This document shows, piece by piece, positions 6,826 to 13,944 of a stretch of 20,052 nt of DNA (the stretch's first letter is position 1; every line of letters starts with the position of its first letter). Origin of the DNA: Candidatus Kerfeldbacteria bacterium (GTDB taxonomy: Bacteria; Patescibacteriota; Patescibacteriia; Veblenbacterales; UBA10138); NCBI GenBank assembly GCA_016234305.1, contig JACRFM010000059.1:1-20052 (forward strand), written 5' to 3'. Below the pieces are notes generated by a model. That model saw nothing but the letters and a program-made list of their open reading frames with translations. It was not told the DNA's origin and did no database searches. The position numbers and the translations under genes were made by a program.

Positions 6826-7275
6826 TCAGAGTGCTGATTTTCTAAACGTCCACAGCACGGTTTCGCCGCCTTTTAACATAAACTTATCAGCCGCCACCAT
6901 CGGCTGAGAGCCATTTACCCAGTATTGCCAATACTTGCCACCAAAACCATTTACCTCCTCCCCAATTTGCTTAATAAACGCGCCCATAGGCGAAGCTGAC
7001 GCCGGAGTATAATCCAATTTTAACTTATTTTCCCCGGTAACAAACAATAATGAATCCAAAACGCTCTGTTCCTGGGCCAGTGTCCCGGCTTTAAAACTTT
7101 TTATTTGCTGACCGTCATCTATCAGGACTGTGACCGCGCGATAATTTTCAGTAATCTCGCCTAACTTGGCTGGCTCTTTAAACAGCGACGGACCATAAGA
7201 CGCGCCTAGTAAAAATACGCCGACTAAAGCCAGCAGGCCAACGATAATATAAATTGATTTTTGCTTGTAGTTCAT
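6826..7275 (-). CDS. Membrane-anchored DUF4430 protein (transcobalamin C-terminal-domain-like)
   Basis: A 149-residue protein with one N-terminal membrane segment or uncleaved signal (about 8-28) and a single extracytoplasmic DUF4430 domain (about 46-146). The family signature is at its end: GKYWQYWVNGSQP (113-125), with Trp116, Trp119 and the NG turn, then the closing strand KGGETVLWTF (135-144). DUF4430 is the beta-domain that caps cobalamin in intrinsic factor and transcobalamin, where it follows an alpha/alpha toroid in the same chain. Here it is alone, while a toroid protein is encoded about 2.4 kb downstream under a B12 riboswitch. It lies next to the adenosyltransferase gene. Cobalamin capture at the cell surface is a reasonable inference; DUF4430 also occurs in proteins with no known link to B12. 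ATG start. Confidence 0.85.
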   Translation of the reverse strand: MNYKQKSIYIIVGLLALVGVFLLGASYGPSLFKEPAKLGEITENYRAVTVLIDDGQQIKSFKAGTLAQEQSVLDSLLFVTGENKLKLDYTPASASPMGAFIKQIGEEVNGFGGKYWQYWVNGSQPMVAADKFMLKGGETVLWTFRKSAL

Positions 7276-7307
7276 AAATAAATGCGTTCAAGGTCGTTGT
7301 CTCAACG

Positions 7308-7376
7308 TGTCATCCTGAAGCCGATGGACATCGGCTGAAGGATCTCTAGATTCTTCGGCTTCGCCTCAGAATGACA
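7308..7376. repeat. Palindromic intergenic repeat, TGTCATCCTGA family
   Basis: Outer arms TGTCATCCTGA (7308-7318) and TCAGAATGACA (7366-7376) pair at 10 of 11 positions. Inside are AGCCGATG/CATCGGCT (7319-7336) and a GAAGCCGAAGAATCT-type arm. It shares its outer arms with the element at 6623 and its core with those at 4676 and 6791. It fills the gap between the adenosyltransferase and DUF4430 genes. Confidence 0.75.
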
Positions 7377-7411
7377 AAAAATATCTCAAAATTACTTAGT
7401 AGTCCTCTATA

Positions 7412-7966
7412 TTACTCCTCCCGCCCCCGCCAGACTTCTTCACTGCCGCCGGGAAGTTTAATATTAGCGTGGCGCGCCAGCATAAATAAATAATCTGCCA
7501 AGCGGTTTAAATATTGAACAGGGAGGGGCCTGATTTTTTCCAGACTGCTTAAATTAACCGTGGCGCGTTCGGCGCGGCGGCAATTCGTGCGCGCCTGGTG
7601 CAAGCTAGCCGCCATCAAATTTCCGCCGGGAAAAACAAAATTAGTTAATTCCGGAAGTTCTTGTGTCAACTTATCCATAGCCTGTTCCAATTCTAAAACG
7701 CGCGTTTCAGCCAGCAATTTCAAACCATTTACCGCTTCGCCGGAGGCAGCCGCCAGTTCAGTACCTAAAATAAACAAATCAGCCTGAATTTTTTTAAGAC
7801 TATCGCGGTAGGAAGCGGCCTCAGGCTGAGCCAGTACCAGGCCAAGGGCGGCATTAAGCTCATCCACCGTACCATAAGCCTCCAGCCGTACGTCGTTTTT
7901 ACGCACACGTTTACCGCCATAAAGCGAAGTCTCTCCGCCATCACCAGTTTTGGTGTAAATGCGCAT
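7412..7966 (-). CDS. ATP:cob(I)alamin adenosyltransferase, PduO/MMAB type
   Basis: This enzyme transfers the adenosyl group of ATP to cob(I)alamin, making adenosylcobalamin in the cytoplasm. With the ATG at 7966 it has 184 residues. A TTG at 7981 would add five residues, but the ATG gives the normal family start (MRIYTKTGDGG). Signatures, numbered from the ATG: the ATP-binding loop TKTGDGGETSLYGG (5-18), YGTVDELNAALG (31-42), CRRAER (129-134) and NRLADYLFMLAR (154-165). These are the standard PduO-family motifs and the length is normal. It follows the adenosylcobalamin-dependent ribonucleotide reductase by 172 bases and precedes the DUF4430 gene. Its product is the cofactor the reductase needs, so the two are a natural functional pair. 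Confidence 0.96.
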   Translation of the reverse strand: MRIYTKTGDGGETSLYGGKRVRKNDVRLEAYGTVDELNAALGLVLAQPEAASYRDSLKKIQADLFILGTELAAASGEAVNGLKLLAETRVLELEQAMDKLTQELPELTNFVFPGGNLMAASLHQARTNCRRAERATVNLSSLEKIRPLPVQYLNRLADYLFMLARHANIKLPGGSEEVWRGREE

Positions 7967-7981
7967 AATAAGCAAATCCAA

Positions 7982-8138
7982 ATATCAAAAGATGTATTAA
8001 GTCAAAAGTTAGAAGTCAAAAGTCAAAACTACAATTCAAAACTAAAAACTATAAAACTTTTGACTTTTACCTTGTGGTTTTGAGTTTTGGTTTTTGAGCT
8101 TTGAGTTTTTATAGTTTGGATTTTGAAATTACTAAAAA
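7982..8138. repeat. Low-complexity A/T-rich intergenic repeats
   Basis: The gap between nrdJ and the adenosyltransferase gene contains direct copies of AGTCAAAAG (8000-8008 and 8014-8022), an inverted copy CTTTTGACT (8057-8065), and A-rich (AAAACTATAAAAC, from 8045) and complementary T-rich (GTTTTTATAGTTT, from 8105) tracts. The whole can fold into an AT-rich hairpin in the nrdJ 3' region. No gene is seen. Confidence 0.55.
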
Positions 8139-10436
8139 CTATTTTAAATCACAAGCGCCGCTGACGCAGGCGTATTCCTTAGCGCCTTGGGTTTGGTCAT
8201 CATACTCATATGACACAATATTGGAAAAATCAATTTGCGGGAATTTGGCAGCCAACTCATCATACTTTTCACGAGTTATTTCCTCATACGGCGCCAGGCG
8301 ATAAACATGCTCATCGCGCGGCAAAAAAGACAAACCGCCCACCAAGTCCCAGTTTTCAAACACCCAATTACCCACTTTCAGCCAATCATCCGCTCCCACG
8401 GAAATAGTAGTAGAAGGATTATGCTCGGTGTAGTTTTCTTTAAGCATTTTCCAGTGTTCCAAAAGTTTCATGGCCGAAACATCGCGCCGCACAATGGCTG
8501 TTTCCGGAGCTTTAATGGGAAATTCCAATACATAAGTGGTGGCGCTGCCATCCACCTGCCCGACTTCAGGCTGATAAGACACGCCCATATCTTTCAGCAT
8601 CATAAAGAGTGGATTATGACTCTCCACGCGCACGCGGCGAATATAATATTTGGCATGCCGGGGATGCATACCTGAGGAAGCGTCGGTTAATTGCGAGGTA
8701 TTGCCCGAGGGCTTAACGCAGGTGATACAGGTTGAGGGGTTAATGCCAAAGCGGCGGGCATATTCTTTGTTAACCTCAATGGACAGCTCTTTAAGTTTGC
8801 GCAAAGTTTGGGCGTTGCGCACGGCCGGCGCGTCCCACTGGCCGGTGATGGATACACCGAGTAAAGATTCTTCTTCGCAATTCTGGCGCCAATCCGCCGA
8901 CAAATAAGGAAATTTGGTTAAACTGGCTTGATAAGTTCCCAAGATAGTAGCCAGCCGCACCTTTTTCATTAAAGAGGCCTCGGTATCATCGGGCCGGGCG
9001 ACGACTTCAGTTAAATTACAAAACTGCTTGGAGCGCAAAATAATCTCGCCGCAGGGATTCACGCCGGAAGTTTGGGCGTGGGGCGCGAACAGCGGCCAAC
9101 GGCGCACCGGCAATTGTTTGGACAAGCAACCGCGGTTAAAAATACCGCGTTCGCCGCTGCCTGATTTAACCAAATTTACCCATTCATCCAAAAACTGATT
9201 CAAACTTGGTTTTTCATTATAGACCGCCGAATTGTTGGCCAAACTGCGCTCCGGATGTTTTAGATAAAACTGACCGTTCTTGGCTTCGCGCATTTCGGCA
9301 TCATCCAAATCCGACAGCGAAATGAGCGCGCTGCGGCGCACGCCGCCCATAACCACTACTTCGGCAATTTTACAAACAATATCATGCACGTCAACCGTAG
9401 TTAAACGCCGGCCTTGACGGGCCAACATTTTCTCGCGCGCAAAAACGAGCAAGGCTTTAAGCGGCTCCGGGCCAGAGGCGCGGCCGCCCATAGTTTGCAG
9501 GCGCGCGCCCTGCGGCCGAACTTTGCTAAAATCAAACTCCATGTCTTTGCCGTCGGCCCAAGTGGTTAAACCGAGTACCAAAGCGTCGCACCAGCCCTCT
9601 TTACTGTCCTGCACCACCTGGGTAAATAACTTTACGCCGGCCTGTCTTTTGATAATAGGTAATTGCTCCACGGTCTGCCGTTCCACTGAAAAGCCCACGC
9701 CGCCGCCGCACATTAAAATATACATAACCTCGGCAAAATCCTGCCACTGGGCCGGGGCCACAAAAGAACAATTATAAGCCGCCACGTTAGACGCCCGGGC
9801 CGCCGCGCCGGCTGACCACAGCAAACGCATGGAGCCAAGTGCCTCCATTTTTAACATAGCCTGTTTAATTTCTTCATACTCCGACTCCTGCAATTTAGCG
9901 CCCAAATTTTCTTTCATGAAATCAAGGTAGCGCTGAATAGTTTCCACCCAGGTTTCGCGCCGCCCGGCTGCCGGCAGCCATTTGGCGTAAGTACTGTAAT
10001 AAACATACTCCGCTAAAGTATTGCGAAAATATTTTTTACTCTCTGTGGCCAGCTGCCTGACTTCATCCGGTACCGGACGCTTACTTTGGCGCAGTTTGGC
10101 ATGCTCTTCCCGATAAACAATATAAGCCCGCGCCGTCTTCAGCCATTTGGAACGCATTAATACGATTTCCACGATATCCTGAACTTGCTCCACGGTGGGC
10201 GTGGTATGACCATCATAAACCGCCTCCAGTTCCTCCACTACCCGGAAAGCTAGTCGCGCCGCTTCCTCGCGACCAAACTCCTTAGTCTCGGCGCCGGCCT
10301 TAGCGATAACTTCCACTATCTTCTTGGGTTCAAAAGCCGCTGTCCGGCCATCCCGTTTAATAATGGCTTTGACTGTAGTAGCAACCTTATTAGTGGTGGC
10401 GACCTTTGGAGTTGGATGTAGACCGGCCTCGGGCAT
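8139..10436 (-). CDS. nrdJ: Adenosylcobalamin-dependent (class II) ribonucleotide reductase, monomeric RTPR type, with ATP-cone
   Basis: This 765-residue enzyme reduces ribonucleotides (the triphosphates in the RTPR subgroup) to deoxyribonucleotides, using an adenosylcobalamin-derived thiyl radical. An N-terminal ATP-cone (about 22-112; IKRDGRTAAFEPKKI) is followed by the catalytic barrel. Key residues are Cys223 (YNCSF) and Cys473 as the reducing pair, Cys462 (VNPCGEI) as the radical site, with Asn460 and Glu464 beside it. Cys757 and Cys762 at the C-terminus (CVSGACDLK) are the swinging thiols. The spacings 462-473 and 757-762 match those of the Lactobacillus leichmannii enzyme (408-419, 731-736). 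FAEVMYILMCGGGVGF also marks the monomeric class. It follows nrdR by 28 bases, so both should be expressed from the NrdR-controlled promoter. The enzyme depends on B12, which links it to the adenosyltransferase downstream. ATG start. Confidence 0.97.
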   Translation of the reverse strand: MPEAGLHPTPKVATTNKVATTVKAIIKRDGRTAAFEPKKIVEVIAKAGAETKEFGREEAARLAFRVVEELEAVYDGHTTPTVEQVQDIVEIVLMRSKWLKTARAYIVYREEHAKLRQSKRPVPDEVRQLATESKKYFRNTLAEYVYYSTYAKWLPAAGRRETWVETIQRYLDFMKENLGAKLQESEYEEIKQAMLKMEALGSMRLLWSAGAAARASNVAAYNCSFVAPAQWQDFAEVMYILMCGGGVGFSVERQTVEQLPIIKRQAGVKLFTQVVQDSKEGWCDALVLGLTTWADGKDMEFDFSKVRPQGARLQTMGGRASGPEPLKALLVFAREKMLARQGRRLTTVDVHDIVCKIAEVVVMGGVRRSALISLSDLDDAEMREAKNGQFYLKHPERSLANNSAVYNEKPSLNQFLDEWVNLVKSGSGERGIFNRGCLSKQLPVRRWPLFAPHAQTSGVNPCGEIILRSKQFCNLTEVVARPDDTEASLMKKVRLATILGTYQASLTKFPYLSADWRQNCEEESLLGVSITGQWDAPAVRNAQTLRKLKELSIEVNKEYARRFGINPSTCITCVKPSGNTSQLTDASSGMHPRHAKYYIRRVRVESHNPLFMMLKDMGVSYQPEVGQVDGSATTYVLEFPIKAPETAIVRRDVSAMKLLEHWKMLKENYTEHNPSTTISVGADDWLKVGNWVFENWDLVGGLSFLPRDEHVYRLAPYEEITREKYDELAAKFPQIDFSNIVSYEYDDQTQGAKEYACVSGACDLK

Positions 10437-10464
10437 ATGTTTTTATATTAAAAGATAATAAAAA

Positions 10465-10968
10465 TTAATTAGCTGATTTATTGATTGGTGGACGCGGACG
10501 CGATGCCTTTAGGCCGCGGGCTTTAATTAACCCGCGCAGTTCTTCCGTAAAACCAGAGACATCCTGAAAAGAGCGATAAACTGAAGCAAAACGGATATAA
10601 GCGATTTGGTCAAAACTTTTCAGCCGTTTCATAACCAGCTCGCCGATTTCGTGGCTAGTGAGCTCGGTTTTGCGCCGCCGCTGAATATCGCGCTCAATTT
10701 TCTGTACTAGCGACTTAAACTGTTCAGCTGTATAGGGGCGCTTTTCCAAAGAATGTTTTAAACCATTGGCCAACTTGTCTTTATTGTAAGGTTCGCGCCG
10801 CCCATCCCTTTTAACCACGGTTAAATCCAAAATCTCACTCTCCTCAATGGTGGAAAAACGAAAACTGCATTTGGAACACTCACGGCGGCGGCGAATAGTT
10901 AAACCATCGGCAATTACACGGGTATCCGTCACTTTAGTGTCGTAATAATTGCAATAAGGGCAATGCAT
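10465..10968 (-). CDS. nrdR: Transcriptional repressor NrdR
   Basis: A 167-residue, nucleotide-sensing repressor of ribonucleotide reductase genes. The N-terminal zinc ribbon has Cys3, Cys6, Cys31 and Cys34 (MHCPYC, CSKC) with the Arg-rich DNA-binding stretch IRRRREC between them. The ATP-cone spans about 49-139 (VVKRDGRREPYNKDKL), and its ATP/dATP state sets oligomerisation and DNA binding in the family. The ending RFASVYRSFQD is typical. The basic tail (SRPRPPINKSAN) is slightly longer than usual. It is the first gene of the nrdR-nrdJ pair and is preceded by two NrdR boxes, so it should repress itself and the reductase together. ATG start. Confidence 0.97.
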   Translation of the reverse strand: MHCPYCNYYDTKVTDTRVIADGLTIRRRRECSKCSFRFSTIEESEILDLTVVKRDGRREPYNKDKLANGLKHSLEKRPYTAEQFKSLVQKIERDIQRRRKTELTSHEIGELVMKRLKSFDQIAYIRFASVYRSFQDVSGFTEELRGLIKARGLKASRPRPPINKSAN

Positions 10969-10983
10969 AGCTTTTAGGGTCTT

Positions 10984-11039
10984 ATACTATATCTAGTAGT
11001 ACTAAGACAAATTGTACCCCTATATATTGGGGTGGTCAA
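10984..11039 (-). promoter_or_regulatory. nrdR-nrdJ promoter with tandem NrdR boxes
   Basis: On the minus strand TTGACC (11039-11034), a 17-nt spacer and TACAAT (11016-11011) form a near-ideal sigma70-type promoter. Two 16-bp NrdR boxes fit the known consensus core CWATATMTWG. One is at 11017-11032 (core CTATATATTG, plus strand), exactly filling the -35/-10 spacer. The other is at 10984-10999 (core CTATATCTAG), just downstream of the predicted start. The box centres are 33 bp apart, about three helical turns, as expected for cooperative NrdR binding. Bound NrdR would block RNA polymerase directly. Confidence 0.88.
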
Positions 11040-11164
11040 ATATCAACCAAAACCCAATATTTACCGACCCAATTGCTAAAAACAAATCCCTAGCCAAGCC
11101 TCACTTGTGGATAAATACCCGAAGCAAACCAAGCTGTCAAGAGTCTTTTGGCGTCGTAAAATAT

Positions 11165-11200
11165 AAATTAAAAATACCCCCGCAGTTGCAAGGGTATTTT
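11165..11200 (-). terminator. Probable second terminator hairpin downstream of ftsZ
   Basis: Stem AAAATACCC (11171-11179) pairs with GGGTATTTT (11192-11200). On the minus strand the 3' arm runs into GGGTATTTTTAATTT, a usable U-tract. It lies about 100 bases beyond the stronger terminator and could act as a back-up or end a short transcript. Confidence 0.55.
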
Positions 11201-11295
11201 AGAAAATCTATAGATCCATTCTACTACCTAAGCCAACCAGGACTTAATTTCAGCAGTAAAATGGCCATAACTTTTCAAAATTCAACCTTAAAACC

Positions 11296-11320
11296 AAAAA
11301 GCCTGTTTTTAAAAACAGGC
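11296..11320 (-). terminator. Intrinsic terminator after ftsZ
   Basis: A perfect 20-nt palindrome (GCCTGTTTTT and its complement, 11301-11320) is followed on the minus strand by TTTTTGG. It lies 17 bases after the ftsZ stop and separates the division genes from nrdR-nrdJ. Confidence 0.85.
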
Positions 11321-11336
11321 GGCAAAAACAAAATCA

Positions 11337-12536
11337 TTAAAGCTTCAACTTCCGCTTAATAAAAGAAGGAATTTCGTAATCACTATCGCCTGACTTGGTC
11401 TCTTTATCAATAGGCGCCCGACTAGGTTGATAGGCAGACGGTGGCGGCGCTTGATTCAAAGTTCTTTCCTGAAAAACCGGCTCCTCAGTTTTAGTAGTGC
11501 CGGAAGGCACGCGCTCCTGGCGCAAGAGGGGCGAAGGATTGTAATTTGAGCCAGCGGCCGGCGGCGGATTCTTTTTGGCGCGGGCGGTTTGGTCAAAACC
11601 AGTGGCAATTACCGTAACTTTCACCTGGCCTTTCATGGCTTCATCAATCACGGCGCCAAAAATAATTTTGGCATTGGGGTCAGCTGAAGCAGTAATAATG
11701 CGAGCCGCTTCATTAACCTCATACATAGACAGGTCCGGCCCGCCGGTAATGGTAAAGAGAATACCGCGGGCACCGTCAATGCCCAGTTCAAGCAGCGGCG
11801 AATCGATGGCCGCCTTGGCTGCGTCCACGGCCCGGTTCTCGCCGGTGCCTACGCCAATACCCATCAGCGCTGAGCCGGTATTGGTCATAATGGTTTTAAC
11901 ATCGGCAAAATCAACATTAATGAGTCCGGGCACAGTCACGAGTTCGGAAATACCCTGCACGCCTTGGCGCAAAACTTCATCGACAATCGAAAAAGCTTCC
12001 AGCAGTGAAGTTTTTTTATCAATTAACTGCAACAAGCGGTCATTGGGAATAGTAATAATAGTATCAACTTTATCAACTAAATCTTCAAAACCTTTTTCGG
12101 CCACGCTGCGGCGCTGGGCGCCCTCAAAACTGAACGGTTTGGTAACTACCGCAATCGTCAGAGCGCCGGCTTCGCGCGCGAGTTCAGCAATCAAGGGTGA
12201 AGCGCCCGTGCCGGTGCCGCCGCCTAAGCCGCAAGTCAAAAATACCATATCGGCTCCCTTTAAGGTTTCCTTTATTTCGTCACGGTTCTCTTCCGCCGCC
12301 TTGCGCCCTAAATCCGGGTCCATGCCCGCGCCCAAGCCGCGGGTGGTACCCGAGCCAACGTGCAATTTAATCATCGCCCGGGAATGATGCAAGGCCTGGG
12401 CATCAGTATTAATAGCCACGAATTCAACCCCCCTAATTTTAGCCGAGACCATGCGATTAATAGCCGCTCCGCCCGAACCGCCGACACCGACGACTTTTAT
12501 TTTGGCAAAAGTTTCAATATCAGGTTTTACTTCCAT
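11337..12536 (-). CDS. ftsZ: Cell division GTPase FtsZ
   Basis: A 399-residue tubulin homologue that polymerises into the division ring. The GTP-binding domain has GVGGSGGAAINRM (17-29) and the tubulin signature GGGTGTG (105-111). The catalytic T7 loop is at 207-212 (NVDFAD), completing the GTPase site of the next subunit. A Pro/Ser/Gln/Thr-rich linker (about 320-385) leads to the conserved tail DYEIPSFIKRKLKL, the usual docking peptide for FtsA and other partners. The domain set is complete. It follows ftsA by 61 bases, as in many bacteria, and ends before a strong terminator. ATG start; no clear Shine-Dalgarno. Confidence 0.99.
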   Translation of the reverse strand: MEVKPDIETFAKIKVVGVGGSGGAAINRMVSAKIRGVEFVAINTDAQALHHSRAMIKLHVGSGTTRGLGAGMDPDLGRKAAEENRDEIKETLKGADMVFLTCGLGGGTGTGASPLIAELAREAGALTIAVVTKPFSFEGAQRRSVAEKGFEDLVDKVDTIITIPNDRLLQLIDKKTSLLEAFSIVDEVLRQGVQGISELVTVPGLINVDFADVKTIMTNTGSALMGIGVGTGENRAVDAAKAAIDSPLLELGIDGARGILFTITGGPDLSMYEVNEAARIITASADPNAKIIFGAVIDEAMKGQVKVTVIATGFDQTARAKKNPPPAAGSNYNPSPLLRQERVPSGTTKTEEPVFQERTLNQAPPPSAYQPSRAPIDKETKSGDSDYEIPSFIKRKLKL

Positions 12537-12570
12537 AAATAATTAAAGGAATTAAATAATAAATTTTTAG

Positions 12571-12590
12571 CTGGACAAGTCTAGCTTGTC
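12571..12590 (-). other. Hairpin between ftsA and ftsZ
   Basis: GACAAG (12574-12579) pairs with CTTGTC (12585-12590) over a 5-nt loop, directly after the ftsA stop and before an AAAAATTTATT stretch on the minus strand. It is a weak terminator or attenuator, or a processing hairpin, that could adjust the FtsA:FtsZ ratio. Confidence 0.35.
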
Positions 12591-12597
12591 TGGTAAA

Positions 12598-13833
12598 TTA
12601 AGGGATTAACGCCTGAAAAAACTTTTTCAAGCGGGTTGAAACTTGGGCTACGCCGGGCAAACGCCAATGGGAACCCTTGCTGGTGGCAGCCTGTTGGGCC
12701 GCACCCCATTTTACTAAGCCCAAAACCGTACTAAAGCCCAAATCATTTATTCTGTCCAAAGGACTGACCAAATCCAAAGGATAGCCCAAGGTAGCCGGCA
12801 GACGAAACTTGCGCTTGGCTAAATCAATTATACCTGGCAACTTAGCGCCGCCGCCGGTTAAAATAACGCCAGCGGGCAATTTACCAGAACGGTCAATCTT
12901 GCTAAGTTCTTTATCAACCAAATCAAAAATTTCTTCCAGGCGAGCCTCAATAATTTCAGCAACCTGACGGCGGCTGACCACTTCCTCCTCGCTGGAAAAC
13001 TCATTTAAGTTAATCTCCTCGCGTTTACCGACTTCCTCCGGCACGGCCTGACCGTAATCAACTTTAAGTCTTTCGGCCACATCAATTGAGGTGCGCAAAC
13101 AAATTGCCAGATCATTGGTGATATGTCCTGAACCAACCGGCAAAACCGCCACTTGCAGAGCATCACCATCTTCGCAAACCAGCAGGCTGGTAGTGGAACC
13201 GCCCAGATTAACGATCGCCACGCCCAATTCTTTCTGCCGCTTGGAGGCCACGGCTTCGGCATTGGCTAATATACCCAAAACCAAATCATCAATATCAACG
13301 CCGGTGCGATAAACGCACTTGGTTAAATTTTTAATTTGCACTGACTGACCTTGAATAATTTGCGCCTCAACTTCCAGTCTCACGCCGGTCATACCTACCG
13401 GATCTTTAATGCTGCTTTGGCTGTCCACGCTAAATGTCCGCGGCAAGACATGAAGAATTTCATAATTGGGCGGCGTGGCCACAGCTTGGGCCGCTTCCAC
13501 TACTCGCGTGACATCATCCTCGCCGATCTCACCGTTAGGTTTGGCCACGGCTATTACCCCGCGGCTGGATTGTGAAACAATATGACTGCCGTTAATACTT
13601 ACCCAGGCATGCTCTACTGGAGCGCCAATCATACGTTCAACTTTTTCTAAACAAGTGGAAATGGCCGTAACCGCATCCTCAATACTAACAACCACGCCTT
13701 TACTTATGCCTTCAGCCGGCACTTCCGCCAAACCAATAATTTGTACCTGCTCCGAGGAACTTATTTGCGCCACGGCTATCCTAATGGCCGTTGAACCAAT
13801 ATCTAAACCGCTAATTATATTATTGCTCGGCAT
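12598..13833 (-). CDS. ftsA: Cell division protein FtsA
   Basis: A 411-residue, actin-like ATPase that tethers FtsZ filaments to the membrane. The actin-family motifs are in place: phosphate 1 GLDIGSTAIRIAVA (9-22), phosphate 2 AIVNLGGSTTSLLV (about 206-219) and the adenosine motif VILTGGGAKLPGI (about 324-336). The 1C domain specific to FtsA occupies about 85-165. The C-terminus, STRLKKFFQALIP, forms the amphipathic membrane-targeting helix expected of FtsA. It is upstream of ftsZ, whose tail is its usual partner. The gene follows a terminator after dgkA, so it likely has its own promoter. ATG start. Confidence 0.97.
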   Translation of the reverse strand: MPSNNIISGLDIGSTAIRIAVAQISSSEQVQIIGLAEVPAEGISKGVVVSIEDAVTAISTCLEKVERMIGAPVEHAWVSINGSHIVSQSSRGVIAVAKPNGEIGEDDVTRVVEAAQAVATPPNYEILHVLPRTFSVDSQSSIKDPVGMTGVRLEVEAQIIQGQSVQIKNLTKCVYRTGVDIDDLVLGILANAEAVASKRQKELGVAIVNLGGSTTSLLVCEDGDALQVAVLPVGSGHITNDLAICLRTSIDVAERLKVDYGQAVPEEVGKREEINLNEFSSEEEVVSRRQVAEIIEARLEEIFDLVDKELSKIDRSGKLPAGVILTGGGAKLPGIIDLAKRKFRLPATLGYPLDLVSPLDRINDLGFSTVLGLVKWGAAQQAATSKGSHWRLPGVAQVSTRLKKFFQALIP

Positions 13834-13860
13834 GTTTATAATTATCTATTACCAATGAAG

Positions 13861-13870
13861 ATTTTATACT
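13861..13870 (-). promoter_or_regulatory. Possible -10 region of an ftsA promoter
   Basis: On the minus strand AGTATAAAAT (13870-13861) resembles an extended -10 element, 27 bases before the ftsA start and downstream of the dgkA terminator. No convincing -35 box was found. A 10-bp palindrome, TAGTATACTA (13875-13884), sits just upstream. Confidence 0.35.
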
Positions 13871-13905
13871 GTCTAGTATACTACTTTGACTACTTAATGT
13901 GAAGT

Positions 13906-13944
13906 AAAAAGCCATGAACAATTTATTTGTTCGGCCCAGGCTTT
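13906..13944 (-). terminator. Intrinsic terminator overlapping the dgkA stop
   Basis: On the minus strand AAAGCC...GAACAA / TTGTTC...GGCTTT form a two-part stem with a 5-nt loop, followed by TTTTT. The 5' arm includes two bases of the dgkA stop codon. It separates ybeY-dgkA from ftsA-ftsZ. Confidence 0.8.

Larger units (their letters stand above)
11041..11336. other. ftsZ-nrdR intergenic region, no gene seen
   Basis: The gap between the ftsZ stop and the nrdR promoter holds two terminator-like hairpins (listed separately) and one perfect DnaA-box sequence, TGTGGATAA (11106-11114). The rest is A-rich, with no convincing open reading frame of its own. The plus-strand frame across it has no homology-like features. 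A short RNA between the two hairpins (about 11200-11295) is possible but not supported by any recognised motif. Confidence 0.5.

Noticed and set aside
4435..7411. CRISPR array suggested by repeated palindromes
   Set aside because: The repeats are irregularly spaced, differ in arms and length, and have no uniform spacers or cas genes.
7967..7981. TTG start adding five residues to the adenosyltransferase
   Set aside because: The ATG at 7966 gives the family's normal N-terminus (MRIYTKTGDGG), and the TTG has no better ribosome site.
8235..9777. Plus-strand open frames of 65-146 residues
   Set aside because: All lie opposite nrdJ, whose catalytic residues are intact, and they look like no protein family.
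11575..12387. 270-residue plus-strand open frame
   Set aside because: It lies fully antisense to ftsZ, which is certain; its Ser/Pro/Ala-rich product is the usual shadow of a GC-richer gene.
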